Origin: Neurospora tetraspora
Lineage: Eukaryota > Ascomycota > Sordariomycetes > Sordariales > Sordariaceae
Direction of reading: 5' to 3'
Assembly (NCBI RefSeq): GCF_033439725.1
Contig: NW_026944388.1
Location: 1,488,001 to 1,552,000 of the forward strand
Length of the DNA: 64,000 nucleotides
In this document: piece by piece, positions 46,501 through 59,600 of the stretch
How the letters are laid out: every line of letters begins with the position of its first letter
Position numbering within the stretch: position 1 is the stretch's first letter
The notes under the pieces: model-generated
The model's database searches: none
The model's input: only the letters and a program-made list of their open reading frames with translations
What the model was told of the DNA's origin: nothing
Position numbers and translations under genes: made by a program

Positions 46501-47345
46501 AAAAGGGCTATTCGGTCGGTTTTCCGGTATGATGGTTGCTTGAGGTCCAGACGCTCTTTTGGCGTCTGGTTGTGGATCGGAAGCACCTTTGGTGTTTTTG
46601 GTGTGATGCCAAAGTCCAACGGACGGTTGGCATAGAGGGAAGACGATTCCCTCGTTGGTCGCAGTGGTCTACGCCTACTAGGTGTATCCGTGACCGAACC
46701 AACAAGTAGAGGTCTATCCTGCCCGCTTGGTGTTGCATTTGGTGCGTCCGTTGACGCTATGTTGTTGTTGGTACTCTTCGTAGGAGTAGTGGCGCCATTC
46801 TCTTGGCCACCCAGTTGTTGTTGTTGGACAGCAGGTGTTGGAGGTGCCTCCCTCAAGATACCGTCTACTTCGTCGGCTTGAAAGACCATGAAAGTTCCCT
46901 CAATATCCAGGTTTGGGTGAAACTCTTCCCACCCACGCTCCTCTCGGGGCTTGTAGCCTTCGCTCTGGACAACGGCCGCTACCACAGCGGCAGCCGAACT
47001 GTATTGCATATCATCGAGTTTGTCGCGGTTTACGGCGGTCCGTATCCTTGTACTTCGCTCTCGTTTCGGGAAAACGCTTGGGGAGGCATGGGCGGCGGAT
47101 GTTCGTACTCTTGACGCGGAGCCCGATGGCTCGGCCGGTGTTTCGACGCCATCCTCATCAATGAAACGTCCGCCACCGCCGGGGCCGCCAGGAACGTATC
47201 GTCTCTTCTTAAGGGGTGGCTCGGTTGCCGGGGCGCCCGAGGCGTGTCTCTTGCTGCGGGAGGTGGTCGCAGAACCTCCGGCCCTCGAACGAGCCTTGGG
47301 CCTACTCTGAGGTCGCCGCCGCGGGGTTGATGGCACCGGGGCCAT
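43513..47345 (-). CDS. NTO1/BRPF-like PHD-finger protein (NuA3-type histone acetyltransferase subunit)
   Basis: Likely chromatin reader and scaffold of a MYST-type histone acetyltransferase complex. Exons 47345-44854 and 44797-43513 join in frame to 1258 residues. Order: basic N-terminus (1-50); enhancer-of-polycomb-like segments at about 135-155 (GWEEFHPNLDIEGTFMVF) and 350-395 (EYDMDEQDDMWLETLNRRRK); a PHD finger at about 435-480 ([40 protein letters not shown]); an extended PHD at about 490-605 (CIFCPNTDGAFKQTNSSKWA, CAMWIPEVSLGN, NCFQAFHVTCARRS). The PHD-knuckle-ePHD layout is diagnostic. The C-terminal 420 residues are acidic and low in complexity. I see no bromodomain, like yeast Nto1 and unlike animal BRPF. 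Much longer than yeast Nto1 (about 750). Confidence 0.88.
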
Positions 47346-50294
47346 GGCTGCTTGATGGAGGAGCGATAAAGCTGATGGATAAGTCGAAGGTGACGGCTAA
47401 GTGATGGGTAGGCGGTGGTTAAAGGGGAATCACCGCGTCGGAGATGGTGGCTGAGGAATCACTCGAGACGGTCGGCGGTTCGGCTCGATCATTGGTGGAG
47501 GAAGCGTAGATACGCGACCGTGGGCTAGAAGACAGGAAACAGCGGTTGCGCGATGGTCAACGATGCGGGAAGCGTGAGGGAGTCCGGTAGGTTTGAAGAC
47601 GTGACGTTCTGGAAAACGCGAGGCTCGAGTGACGGCTAGCCAATCAGCATGCCGCGGGCAAGGGTGGAACTGATGCCCCACCGGCTAGCTGCTTACGTAA
47701 CGACAGCCGCACGCATGTCACGGGCCCTAAAATCGACAAGAACAGGGGGTTCCAGGGGCTGGGAGGGGCTTGCCGCTCGTTTCGGCCTAGCCTTTTGAGC
47801 TTAAATCCGTGTTGCAGCCTGCGTGCGTGGGTCATTTTCACTTCTGTCACCAAACGGTTTTGCACATTTCGATTCCTACAGGTAATCCCAACCACCCCAG
47901 AAGATCCCCCAGAATTCAAGCTTTGGCAGATCCAAAAACGATTTCAATTTTAGTGGCAAACCCTTTTGTTTGGCGAACGTCGCTTTGTTTTAGACCGAAC
48001 TGTTTGGCGGCACATTCAAGATGCTAACCAACCGTCTCCATCACAGGGAGGAGGATGAAAGACCAACACCAACAACAGAACTTGGTTGGTTGGGTATGCG
48101 CATTCGCTCGTGACGACGACCACGTCGGCTCCGGCGACCGCTGCGGTGAGTTTTGGCTCTTCTTTCTTTCCTCCCTGTGCGTTCTCAACGAGAAATCCAT
48201 ACTAGTTTGCCAAAACTTCCCCTAAAAAGAAACCACATTCATCTTTCCCTAGGTCAACATAGAAAAGAGCCAGACCACAACAGCTATGTCCACTGTTAAA
48301 CCATGATGTAATTCTTCAACAAAGATGCGAATCCCGCCAGTCTCGTGCGTGGTAGTATCGATTAGTTGCACTGTCTTGGCGGTTCCCCCACTCACCTTTC
48401 CCACGGGCCACGGCCCCCGGCCCCCATCCGTTCATGCATTTTCGAATTGACCATTCAGCCTCGCCAACTCATCAACAGTCAGAAAAAAAAAATGTTTCCT
48501 ACTTATTTTCTAGGTAACATTCGCGCGCGTGCGCTTAACGTTTGATTGGCCTCTTCTCTATCTGATGGGCATCCCGACTCCCAAGAAATGACGGGCTGCA
48601 GAAAAGAGATGCGTACCGTACATACACAGAAAGTTTTCTGTCCAATTGGTTTTTATCCATCCTGATTGATGCCCGTGACTTCGTTTGTGTTCAATCAGAT
48701 TATCATGATTCATTTCATTGCAGGTATACAGACTTCTGATCAGGGACCGGTTAGATCGGCAACCGAACAAACACTACAACGTACAAATCAAGCGAGCAAG
48801 GCCAAAACATTTTAGTCAAGATACACCTTCTTCTTCTGACAGAAGATCCAAGTGAGGGGATCGACAAGGACACTGTCCAAAGTTTAAGCTTAAAAAAATA
48901 GCAACCCATGAATCCCCGACGAACCCATCCGATGATCCGTCCGCTCGGATCCGTTGCCGAGACGCACAAGAGATCCACCGTTCTGCGATTAAATCCTGGT
49001 TCGAGAATTCCACGAGCTTGTGATTTCTTGAATCTTAACGTCATTGCCAGTGGGGGTTCAGAGTTCCAAGCTAGGAAACTTGTTCCTCCTCAGTCCGCTT
49101 TCATACTCTGCTATGTTGACATTCCATGCCAACCAAACGAATCGCGAGTTTGAACGACACAAACCGAAACCCTCCGACATGCGCAAATCACCCTTCCCGG
49201 TTCCTTGGATACATCTGGGTACATAGCAATCAGTTGCCGGAGTTAAGGTGCCCCCATGTTCACTATGGGGATCACACAATATTTTAGGATCACGCGTGTG
49301 CAGGTATGTGGGCAATGAGATAGATATAATAGAAGGATTGGTAGCCAGCTACTGAATGCCAACAGGCATAATAACACGGGAAGACATTCTAGTTTCCCAT
49401 GACTTGAATAAACCAAGTTCGAACTAATGCAAACCGTCATCGAGGTACACTTGATGCACAAAACGCAAAGAACAGACATAATACCCATCAACCGAAATAG
49501 TAGAAACGTAGACATGAGATTTCAGAAAAGACCAGTATGCATAATTTCTCGCTTCTTGCTGCTGTACTCTGCTTTTTGACCTCACTCAAATGCCATCGGA
49601 AATAACGCCAATCATCATCATCATCCAACCACCTCGTGATACCGGATAACAAGACACTACCACCCATCATCATTGTCGTCGTCGTCATCATGCCTCATCT
49701 CTTGAAACTGTAAAAAGGACACGCAAAGCCTCCCACCATTTCTGTCTGTCTTTACTCTCAAACTTGAATGCCGCCGCCACCGCTTGTAACTGAAACTCGT
49801 CCAAATAAAGAAAAAAGGTGGCCAAATCTTGTGTCCATAGATGGATACATGGCCATGTGGATATCAATGCCAATCGATATTGCAGAAGCACAAGACTTCC
49901 ACCATCCCAAAAGACACAAACTCCCAACAGTGTCAAGATGCAGACAGCCCCAGTACAAAACGGGGCTTAGCTAAAAAGAACACACAGGAAGAATGGCAGA
50001 TAGGTGTGGCGGGTTGGGTTATGCAATAGAATAATGTTTCTTCCCCTTCCTTCAACGCCCTTCCGTTCCAAAACGCCAATACGCTATGCTTATATGATAT
50101 CTCTTTTTTGTGTAAATGCAAACACCAGTCCAGTCCTACACAAGTGCTTCGAGGGTTTTGGTTGGGGAGGGAATGCGTAGAGGTAGCGGGTAGGTAGCGC
50201 AGCATTGTCCAGCGAACAGCTTACAATTTATACAACGCCCCAGAAGTCAAAACATGCTTTTTTTGTAAAGCCTGGGGTATATCATATCAAGACT
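47346..50294. other. Intergenic, 2.9 kb
   Basis: No gene supported. The promoter of the NTO1-like gene is at the left end and the 3' region of the leucine-rich-repeat gene at the right. Frames of up to about 90 codons show no domain. A short inverted repeat (CCCCCAT...ATGGGG) occurs near 49250. Confidence 0.4.
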
Positions 50295-52940
50295 TCATCC
50301 AAGTGTCCGACCACTATGGATCGCCTGCACGGATGCGGCTCTAGGAGCTGTCGGGTCCGCAAGTAAGGGAGAGGGAGCACCAAAATTGCCCTCGCGGTAA
50401 TTGGGCGGAAGCGAAGTGTGATCCCATCCTTCCTCGTTGAGTGCACTCAGGTAGCGGCTTCCCACTTTGTCACGAAGTGACTCGATCTTCCGACGGTACA
50501 GTTCGCCGTCGATATCCCAGTTGTCGTTGTCCCTCCACGACTGGGACTCGGAAGAGCCCTTGTGGGAGGGATAAAGGGGAGGTATGCTGGGAATGACGGT
50601 GGATTCAATCCTGGGGATATCGGCAGGCGCTCGGGCGTCGGGCAAAGGGCTAGCCGCAAGTGTCTCCTGAGGAGCATGCACCTCAGTGGGTTGTGAAATA
50701 CGATAATGTTCGTTATGACCCGAAGCGGCTCTATCACCAGGTCTATTGCGATTGTCGACAAGAGTTACAGGAGCGGGTGTCTCGTTAGTAGCGAGATCGA
50801 CAATGCGTCGCTTGGGTGCTTTCCGACGGCGCGTAGACGCAGTGTTGAGTTCGCTTGATGCGCTTTTGGGCATGGGCCTTTCCTTCCTAAGGACAGCCGG
50901 TTCTCTTGGGGGCGGCTCGTAAACAAACGCAGGCTTGCTGACATCCACCGCAGGCAATTCCTGTGGTGCAGGTTTGATGACGGGGACAGCCGGTGGCTCC
51001 GCCGCACGCTCAACCAGATACCGCCTCTCCGAGTAGCTGGGCCCTGACCCATCGATAGTGATATCTTCGGTGTATCCCGGTGTTTGACGGAACAGGTTAA
51101 AGATGGTAATGCGGTAATCGCGGTGGGTTCGCGTAAAAGGATTGCCCTCCACATAGATTTCCCGGAGTTCGGGGATACCAGTCAGACGAGCTAACTCCAT
51201 AGGATCGGCAATTTGGTTGTCCCTCAAGTCCAGTCTCTCCAAAGGGTAGAGCTTCTCAATGCCCACGATCGACGTCAAGCGATTCGCGCGAAGGTTGAGG
51301 GCTGTGATAGCAGGAAGAGGGCACCGAATAAGCGAATGGAGCGAGTCGATCATGCAATGGGCCAGGTTTAGGGCGCGGAGGGCTGTTAGAGTTGCAAGGC
51401 TATCAGGAATTTGGGTGAACAGGTTCGCTGACAGGTCGAGAGAGTGGAGAGTATTAGCAAGTGGCCCCAGACTGGCCGCCGGGATCGAGGCAAGGGAGTT
51501 GTCTGCGAGGCTCAAATGCTTGAGGAAACGCCACTTGGAGGGAGGAAGCGTTCCCATAGCGAGCAAGTTGGAGGAACTTCCACGGGAATTATACCAGGAA
51601 TCCGAGAGGCTTGAGTGTGAGCTTCCTGATCCGGATCGGCGAATCTTGTGGTTTCCCCGGACGTTGCTTGAGCCATTCCTAGAGCTGGTAGGCCGGCGCG
51701 GGGAGTGACTTCGTGGTCGCCCGTCCTTTGCCGGTGTCCTTGACTCATCGCTGTCTACCCTCACGACGGACGGCCGCCTGTGGTTATGCAAAGCCGCCCC
51801 CAACTGGTCAGGCCCAGATTCACTGTTTAGAGAACCAACCGGTATTTCAGTGTTGGACGTCCTCGCATCTGGAGAACTAGGTGGGGAATTCGACTTCTGC
51901 GCCGCCTGCGGGATTGTGGGACTTCTCCGAGGACTTGGTGCGGACCAAGGTCCGGTTAGGGATGATTGCGCTTTCGACGAGCGACGACGCCGCTTATCCA
52001 TGTCATCCAGCACGATATCGATCAAAACATCTGCAGGGTCATCGAGACTGGCGCGCTTGAGCGTGAGAGAGCGAAGCTGCTCGGCAAGCCGGTCCCAGCC
52101 GAAAAATTGCCTGAAGTCGGTGTCGCTCACCTCTAGGGCCTGAACGTTCTTGAAGACATAAAGAGGGACGGCCGAGTCGAAAGGAAATTCTTCGTATCCT
52201 TTGATCAACCGCGCGCGGAAGTCGGGGGCAAGGCGTAGGCAAGGAATCTTGGTGAAGGCAGAGTACAAGTACTTGAGGTCAGCCTGGATGGCAGCCTTCT
52301 GCTTCTCAGAACGAGCGGCGGATATGCTAGAGCCGATTCCAAAACTCGACCAGAGAGCAGACATGCCCGACATGACACTCCTGATGCTGGAGACGGAGTG
52401 GATTGAGCCAACGTCGGAGCCACGGCTTTTAGACCGTTGAGTTTGGCTGAGGAACGATACATAGTTTCCTGAATTCCGGTTGTCGTGCAGGTTCTCCAGG
52501 CGAACCTTCATGGGACCGACAGGAATAGCCAGCTCTTCGAATCGGGAGAGTAGATAAAACAGGTGGTGGGCGGTAAGAGCCAGTTTTGCCGACTTTACGT
52601 TGTGGGATGTGAAGTTCAAGGAGCCTAGGGATAGAGCTGCAGCTAATGTGCTCGAAGGCGATGAAGACGTCGAAGGTCGCTCTGGCAGGGAAGAGGCCGT
52701 TGGGGCCGAGGTGGAGAGCACCGAAACGCTCTGTGAAGATGCATGGCGAGGAGTGTTTTGTCTCCTAAACTGTAGCGCGTTGGCGAGGGCCTTTTCATGG
52801 GTCCGCACGAAGCTCGCCAGTTGCTAGAAGCCGATATGCTTGATTAGCCTGATTATCCCCTTGAATCGGAAATGCATTGCAGTTCATGTGCCAAAAAATC
52901 CCCGTACCTTGATGAAGAACTCCCCGTCTTCCGAATCCAT
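50295..52940 (-). CDS. Leucine-rich-repeat protein, function unknown
   Basis: Exons 52940-52908 (MDSEDGEFFIK) and 52823-50295 give 853 residues; the intron has GTACGG and CTAG borders and is phase 0. After a Ser-rich N-terminus, a conserved-looking region includes LGSLNFTSHNVKSAKLALTA and LKYLYSAFTKIPCLRLAPDF. Next is a Ser/Pro/Arg-rich linker, then leucine-rich repeats at about 440-600 (LKHLSLADNSLASIPAASLG, LDLSANLFTQIPDSL, LNLAHCMIDSL, LNLRANRLTSI, LDLRDNQIADP) closed by an LRR-cap-like ELREIYVEGNPFTRTHRDYR. The arrangement is reminiscent of LKB1-interacting protein STK11IP or nischarin-type LRR scaffolds, but I cannot confirm orthology. Probably a cytosolic scaffold. Confidence 0.75.
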
Positions 52941-55900
52941 TTTTAGCATTTAATATGCATAACGGGTTGGGGCGTTGTATGTAAAGAGTTGCGTTCCCGG
53001 GCTCGGACAGCGGGGAAAGGCGTGTCAGATAGGACGGTGACGGCGCTGGGAAGGGTTTATGTGCAGCTCGGACTCGGAAGGCTGCGCTCGTGATCGTGCG
53101 GTCTGTAGGGAGTTTGCGGGAGTCTGTCGTGGCGAAAGTCGGACAGCAGTCGGTCTGCGTAATGTCAGATGTTAGTTAGTCGAGCCGTCACCTCGTACAG
53201 GCACAGACGCCTCGTTCTTTCGGCAAGCCCTTCTTGTCTGGCACAGCGACCGCTTGGAGCTCGCTCAAGATGCGGAAATCGCAGCAGGTCCGGTATTTGT
53301 AATGGCCGACGAGATCGGAGAAGGTTATGACAGTCCTTATGGGTCGGTAGAGTGGGCGTATATCCGGTGGAAATGAGCCCATTCGGCATCAAAGTCGGGT
53401 CTAGGATATGTCGAGTGCGGGGATACTGGCGACAATGCGGCGCGTATTATGTAGGTGTGTAAGGTGTGCAGATGTGGTTCAGTTCGGCGGCAAGCAGAGG
53501 TTCCAGTTTCTGTGCGACGGGTAGGTACTTGAAGGCGGGTTGTTGTCGGGCCACCGGTTGCGGTGTGTGTGTCCTCATCCAACAGTTTCGGTCGTGCTCG
53601 GCGGTTTCAAGGCGGGCCACTCGTAGTAGTAGTAGTTGTAGCAAAGTAGCGGTATCGAGGCGGTGATCTCCCAGCAGCTGGAGACGACGCGGACACCGAT
53701 GCCGCGGCAGCAGAAATGGCGGAAAAGATGGTTGGAATAGAGCCCGAAGGTGGAATCCACGCAGATGCAGCAGTAGGTGCAGCAGGTATGCGAGGACGGA
53801 ATGAGCCACCGATCACGCGTGCACACCGATGGGGGGGTGCCATGGACTCGCATGGACTAGCAAGAGGCCAACTTGAGGTTTGGCGAACGGGCCAGTCACA
53901 AGATGATTTCCTTCCATGCTGTGCCATTGTGGTGTGCCTGCTGGGTCGCAGCACCAAACAGTGTGTCGAGAACGGCGATCTCCGCTGCAAGATGGACGAT
54001 GGGATCCCATGGGGAGTGCTGGAGAAACCACCAAGAACGACCGAAAAGCCCACGTTGTGGAATGGAAGCCGAAGAAGAAGAGCACGATGACGACGGCGAT
54101 GCGCTGGGAGCGATATGATGCGACGGCGATGCGATGCGATGCGATGCGAGCAAGCTGGCTGGCCGGCACTGGCCCAGCGGAAGGGGGAACACTGGGTAGA
54201 ACGGGCGGAAAGGAGGCCAAGGAAACATCAGGCAACTCACCGAGTCCACACAATCTGGCGCGACCGTCTCACGGTAACCAGTCTCCCACAAAGACCAAAG
54301 AGGTTTCGGATCCAATCCCGAGGGCGCACTCGACGACTTTTGTGTGCAATGCGGCCGCGAAACGTGTCGGCGGACAGACACGCACGCGAGTGAATACAAG
54401 GAAGGCGACGACGGGAAGTCGATACTCGGGGGGTGGGCGAGCTGAAGAGAGCTGAGCAAGTTGTTGAGGTGAGGTGCCCGACGGGAATACACAAAGGTAA
54501 GGTAGGGCCTTGGTGGCAGGACAAGGGCGGGGACCTTGCTGGAGATCGGGGTTGTGAAGAGACGGGAGGACGAGGACGTGGACGAGCACAGTCTACACAA
54601 TGGAACTCTTCTCGACGGGATGTTGCGTGTTGGGTGGTGCTGCTGTCCGGCGCAACCACAAAACCGGAGGGGGAAGGGAGAAGAAAAAGAAGGGTCTTCC
54701 TGATAGTTGGTCGGTCGGGGGGGGGGGGCGGACGGGACTAAATCAAAATACGGGCGGGCTGCGAACCTGCGAGTCCCTTCACACAGTCGGGGGCCCCCCG
54801 TCCCCTAGCAGCAAGAGGGCAGCAGGCGTCGGTCCAGTCCAGTCGACCGCTGGGCTCCAATAGGCAAGTGGGTTTTGGGTCGTGACTGGGCAGATGAGAT
54901 TGGCGGCGCTAGCAGCACGACGAGGTAGGGGCAGGACGGCAGCCGCCTGCGCTTCGCGAGTACCTCTCTGTTAGCGGCCCGCCTCACTTGCAAACGGGAA
55001 ACCACCACGCGTTCCGCTTCCCACGCTTTGGGATCGCTGCTAGGAAGCCTCAACAGTGATAATTACGTCTTGGGGGTGCCATTGTGCCCTGACAGTTCCA
55101 TCGTGCAATTTTGGTTGATTTCCTGCGTGTCGCTCTCTGTAGCGGGGCACATTGGCACGCTAACAGAATTAGGGAAGATGGTACACCACTGTTACCCAGC
55201 TTGGGGGCGGGGCTAACCTGAAGGTCCCTACCCGACCTGTAGCGACGAAACTTGGAAACCTGGACCAACAGCCGTGGGTTGAACTGCCCACTGCTACCCC
55301 AGGCAATTTCAGCAATGCGATTTCCCATCTTCGTCTCTTCGTCCAGTGTTCGCACGGCCGTCCTCCTCGTTACATCTCTCCACTGTCTCAGGGTTGGATT
55401 GTTGGTAGGTAAGAGGCCGGGAACCGATGAGGTGACTCGGTCGATGATCGTCAACCGTGATGGTTAGGCGGCGTGGATGATTCACTTCAGGTGGTTTTGC
55501 ATCGCCGAGCTGCTGCTTCGGTGCTTCACGGCATTCTGTGTCAGAGTCCTTTTGTCCGAAAAGACCCAGGGACCTTAAGACACTCCGGACGACTTGTCTG
55601 ATCTGGATCCCTTCCTTGGAACGGAGTCTCTTCAACTTGGACTTGGAATGTTGGAAGCACGAGCTCGAAGCCTTTGTCTCATTGGAGAATATGCGGGCAA
55701 ATATACATGCCTATAGCCTATCTGGACCTACCTACTCTCTACACTACACCTACACTACCTAGGTACAGCTCATCTTCTGTCGATGTTGCTTTGCTCTGCC
55801 TAGATACTCGGTGCTTGACTGCCGCTAATCGTCCCTCGCAGATATCGTGCTCCATCGATGCTGACTTGACCGCTACGCTCCGACATAGCATCGTCGTACA

Positions 55901-56295
55901 TGTACAGCGCCAGTAAACTCAGAGTCCAAGCCAAAAGGTAGCAATCCTGCAATAGAATCCTGTAGAATTTGCTGTCATACAACGCGCCAGTGTGTCTGTC
56001 TCTCGGCTCTCTTGGTTATGTTGTGTTGAAGCAGCCGCTCAAGCAGTCCGGGCTAAAAGCAGACCTGAAACAACCCAATGATGGCTTCGAGATCAGAGAT
56101 GCAGTGCAGGACGCAATGCAAGTCTCATTTCACCTACCCAAAATGCGCAGTAGAACCTGTTATGGAGAGGACAACAGCGATCGGACCAAACACAACAAGT
56201 CCAAGCCTCAATTCTGAAGAGCCGCTTTTCACTTTCACATATTTGTTCGTTTTCTTGACCGATCTTTCGGACATCAAGAGCCCCCTTCAGACGCA
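52941..56295. other. Gene-poor region, left part
   Basis: No gene supported. Overlapping frames on both strands at 53.4-54.7 kb are GC-rich, start at non-ATG codons or mirror each other, and match no family. Around 55.0-55.7 kb two minus-strand frames overlap for about 145 bp without stops; neither has a good ATG. The promoter of the LRR gene lies at the far left. Confidence 0.4.
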
Positions 56296-56298
56296 TAA

Positions 56299-56653
56299 GG
56301 GCGTGTTTGGATGCTCTGAAATTCGGTTCTGAAATGTTCAGATCCTGTTTTTTCACAGTTGCTGTTTGGAAGCGCTCTGAACGTTTCGGTTCTGAAATCT
56401 TTCCAAAATCCCCGTTCTGAAATTCTAGCCCCACTCTTTGAGATGCATCCAATCAAATTTCATCAAATCCTCGAATTTCAGAGCCAACATTCAGGCCCAA
56501 GAACGTTTCTGAACCAAAATCAGAATTTCAGACAAGGCCCAAAAACGTTTCTGAACCAAAATCAGGATTTCAGAAAGGCCCGTGCAACACTTCTGAAAAC
56601 GCATTTCAGAGAACCCGCTTCAGAAAGCCATTTCAGAGCATCCAAACACGCCC
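56299..56653. mobile_element. 355-bp PIF/Harbinger-type (Tourist-like) MITE
   Basis: Perfect 24-bp terminal inverted repeats, GGGCGTGTTTGGATGCTCTG followed by AAAT at the left and the exact complement at the right. It is flanked on both sides by TAA (56296-56298 and 56654-56656), a 3-bp target duplication of the TWA type. TIRs starting GGGCxTGTTTGG with such duplications are the hallmark of PIF/Harbinger elements. No coding capacity. The interior repeats TTCTGAAAT on the left and its complement ATTTCAG on the right, typical subterminal motifs, plus a 42-bp direct duplication. Composition is not RIP-like. Confidence 0.9.
56494..56577. repeat. 42-bp tandem duplication inside the MITE
   Basis: Two adjacent units starting GGCCCAAGAACGTTTCTGAA and GGCCCAAAAACGTTTCTGAA, nearly identical over their length. 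Confidence 0.85.
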
Positions 56654-56656
56654 TAA

Positions 56657-59600
56657 GTAGCTGAAAAGGCGTCGAGACGATCTCTTGTGCTATCACGGCA
56701 GTTATGCGGGGTGACTTTGGCTCATTTGGGTTCCCAGAGACCGATCACAGTAGCGAGACACTGTGCGGGACCGAGGAGCCAAGCTCCAGTGTTTTGTTGA
56801 AGCCTCAAAGCAGCGCAACGACTTGGGCTGTTGACCATCTGGCAGACTTGCGTGGCAGATCAGCTGCATTCTCCTGATACCGACAGAGATAGGCTGGCAT
56901 TCCAATTGCTCTTCTTATACTTATCCATGATCGCTCCGTCATGATGGTTCTTCTGCATCTTGTGGTCGTGGCTCAGCTCACGGTTTCAGTCCATCATCCG
57001 AGAACATTCCCAAGTTCTTTGAATCAAAGAGGAGTTGCGCCGGGTCGCTGTCCCGTGTGTTTACGTTGGGAACAGTCCAGCCCCCCTTGTTTACTTTGAG
57101 CTAACACTTCGGCAGGAAAGTTTTTCGTTCCGCCCCTTGCCCGAGCCGAGAGGTTAACCATGGGAAGGATGTTTATGCCTTGACCTTGACGTTAAGTGGT
57201 TATCTGCCTCAAATTTAAAATTGCGGTCGCCTTATCGCGGCGTAGCATGGCGACAGGGTGATAGCCTGGGTCTGCCACCCTGGGTCTGCCATTCGAGGCC
57301 ATTGCGTTGCGTCCCCTCCCCCCGGCGACCGTACGATCGGAGATGGAATCTCTCTCAACTCGGTCGTCCTGGCAAATCCCGAGGATGAAAACTCGGCTGA
57401 CTGCGTAACACTCCCACTTTCCGACAAATGCTGCATGACATCGAACAAAAGGCCATGGAATATCCCTTGATTCTCCTACTATAAAGAGACTGCATACCTG
57501 TACAGGTACGAATGCGATTCTCTATCAGAGCCCTAAAAGATGGAATTCAACCCAAAGTCTTCAGGGTCCACAGTCCCAAGAGCCAAGGCCTCAGGGTTCT
57601 GAGGGACTTGGTCCAGGGTCCAAGGAGCTTTTCCTCAGTGATCCATGTCTACCGGGGTGGCCTGGGCAAAGATACTCGGTACGCATCATGTAGCAACAGG
57701 AACGTAAGATGCGTGGGGAAACCTAGAATCACAGCGATTTTCGATAAAAGGGCAAATGACCGGCAAACAATCTCCCAGAGGAGAGCAAATGGGAAGCAAC
57801 TTCAACGGACTTCGGACTGACCCCTCTCACATGCCAGGCGGGTAGACGAACGACTTGAACTCAGGCGGGGCTATCTACGGCACTGTATGGCCTCAAGCAC
57901 CGGAAAGTTCTGACGCCACAGGAAGATCAGGTACCCAGTCAATCAATACCGTTATCTGACACTGTCGAGACCCAGCAGTTTGTTTCCTCCGCTTGGGTGT
58001 GTCGAATCCTTCGTCGGGCATAACTGCCATGAAGAGAGTGACGGAAGCCGGGCATTCTTCACAGCCGCCGTACCGTTAGCCCCAGGAACCAGGAACAAAT
58101 TTCGCTAGGTATGCTTGGTAGAGCTGTGATGACAGGGCTCAACTGATGTGATAGTCCCTAGCTCTATCGCAGATAGCGCTGTTGAAACTCATCTCTGGCG
58201 TACTTGGTGGAGTTCTCGGGAAGTCGTCTCCAGGTTTGGGTCGGGCCATGTTACCACTCGGTATGGCTAGTACGCCTATCTGATCTCTGATGACCCCGGG
58301 TACCTGTAGCTTTTCCAGGCACCCAGGCTAGGTCGTCAATTGTGGCCTTTTAGTGGGTGACAGTGACGAGAAAATCTGACGTTACAATTTCCGAGGTCTT
58401 GTCGCTTGTCCTATGTGTACCTATTTTTTATCTTTTTGGACTGTCTACAAGCTCATCCGTCAAGTCCCCCGCCGGTATGTATCTGAAGCTGATATGGCCC
58501 GTGCGAGCGCCAAAAAGTGATTGTTATAGCACTGAATGCATGGGCCAAATCAACATCCAAAAGCCGTGATGCCCTGGAGCGGGGAAGAGAATCAGATCTT
58601 GTGATCAGCATGTTTCGACTTCAGACCCGTTGTAAATCTCAGGATCCGAATCAAGGACGCCGAAAACAATTCGACTGTCGCTTATCACAATCCTTGAAAC
58701 ACACATGTTGCAATGTTCGAAAGTCGTTGCGAACAACCGAAATGCATGCGACTATAACCCCCATTCTTCCCCTACCTATCGTTTCTGCACCACCTACATA
58801 AATCATCACAAAGGCGCCAAAGTGCCGGCGCTGCTACCTCGCCGTTACAGCATGCGAGAAGAGCCCTGCGCGCTCACCGCCTCCCGCTTTTGCTACTTCT
58901 ATATCCCTAGTATAGACGGGAGGTAGAAAATCATCGTTGGACGGTGGTCAACTTGCACACTCGTCCCCTCCCCGCCCGCTATACCTCGGGGTTCAACCAG
59001 ATCTTCACTGGACACGCTTCCAACAAGCCCCCCTCGTTCAGATGCTGTCTCGCCGTTGGACGGAATGAATGCCCATGAATGCGCCTTGGACAAAGGTAGG
59101 CGCGCAAGATGGTTACATCTCTCTGTTGACCGTGGTCAAATCCAGGCTTCCATTGGTTACCATTCCCGCCTCATCTCAACCCATAGCTCCGCGTGGGTGA
59201 TGAAGACGGAAGCAGATGGACAGATCGGCCATGATGTTTGCTGGATCATGCCGAACCGATTGAAACCTCGGGGATTCCAGAACTGGGGTCAGATTTTCCT
59301 TTTTTCGCTTCCCCCGTCTCGGAAAGTTTGAAGGGCTCCTGATCGGATCCTGGACCTCGAGTCTCATTCATCAACTGCCAGACTGCTTTGCTCCCTTGGC
59401 ATGTTAGACATTGCTGAGACGCCCATGTGGTCAAGTGATTTTCCAGGTTCATGACAACCCCGCGCGCCACTTTCTGCCCGGTGCCGATGATCTCTAGCAA
59501 GAAGCTTTCCTATCACCTAGACACCTATCGGCTCCGACGGCAGTACCTACGGCGGGCATGTACGGCATCAGCACGTATGGCCCACACAAGCAACCCTCTT

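Noticed and set aside
48990-49020. Possible tRNA B-box (GGTTCGAGAATTCC)
   Set aside because: Does not match the spacing of GGTTCGANTCC and no cloverleaf or A-box could be built around it.
53447-54741. Cluster of GC-rich frames on both strands
   Set aside because: Mutually overlapping, Arg/Pro/Ser-rich, unrecognised; typical spurious frames in GC-rich DNA.
55050-55635. Two overlapping minus-strand frames of 134 and 108 codons
   Set aside because: Both begin at TTG rather than ATG, and they overlap in different frames, so at most one could be real. No family was recognised. Transcript data would be needed.
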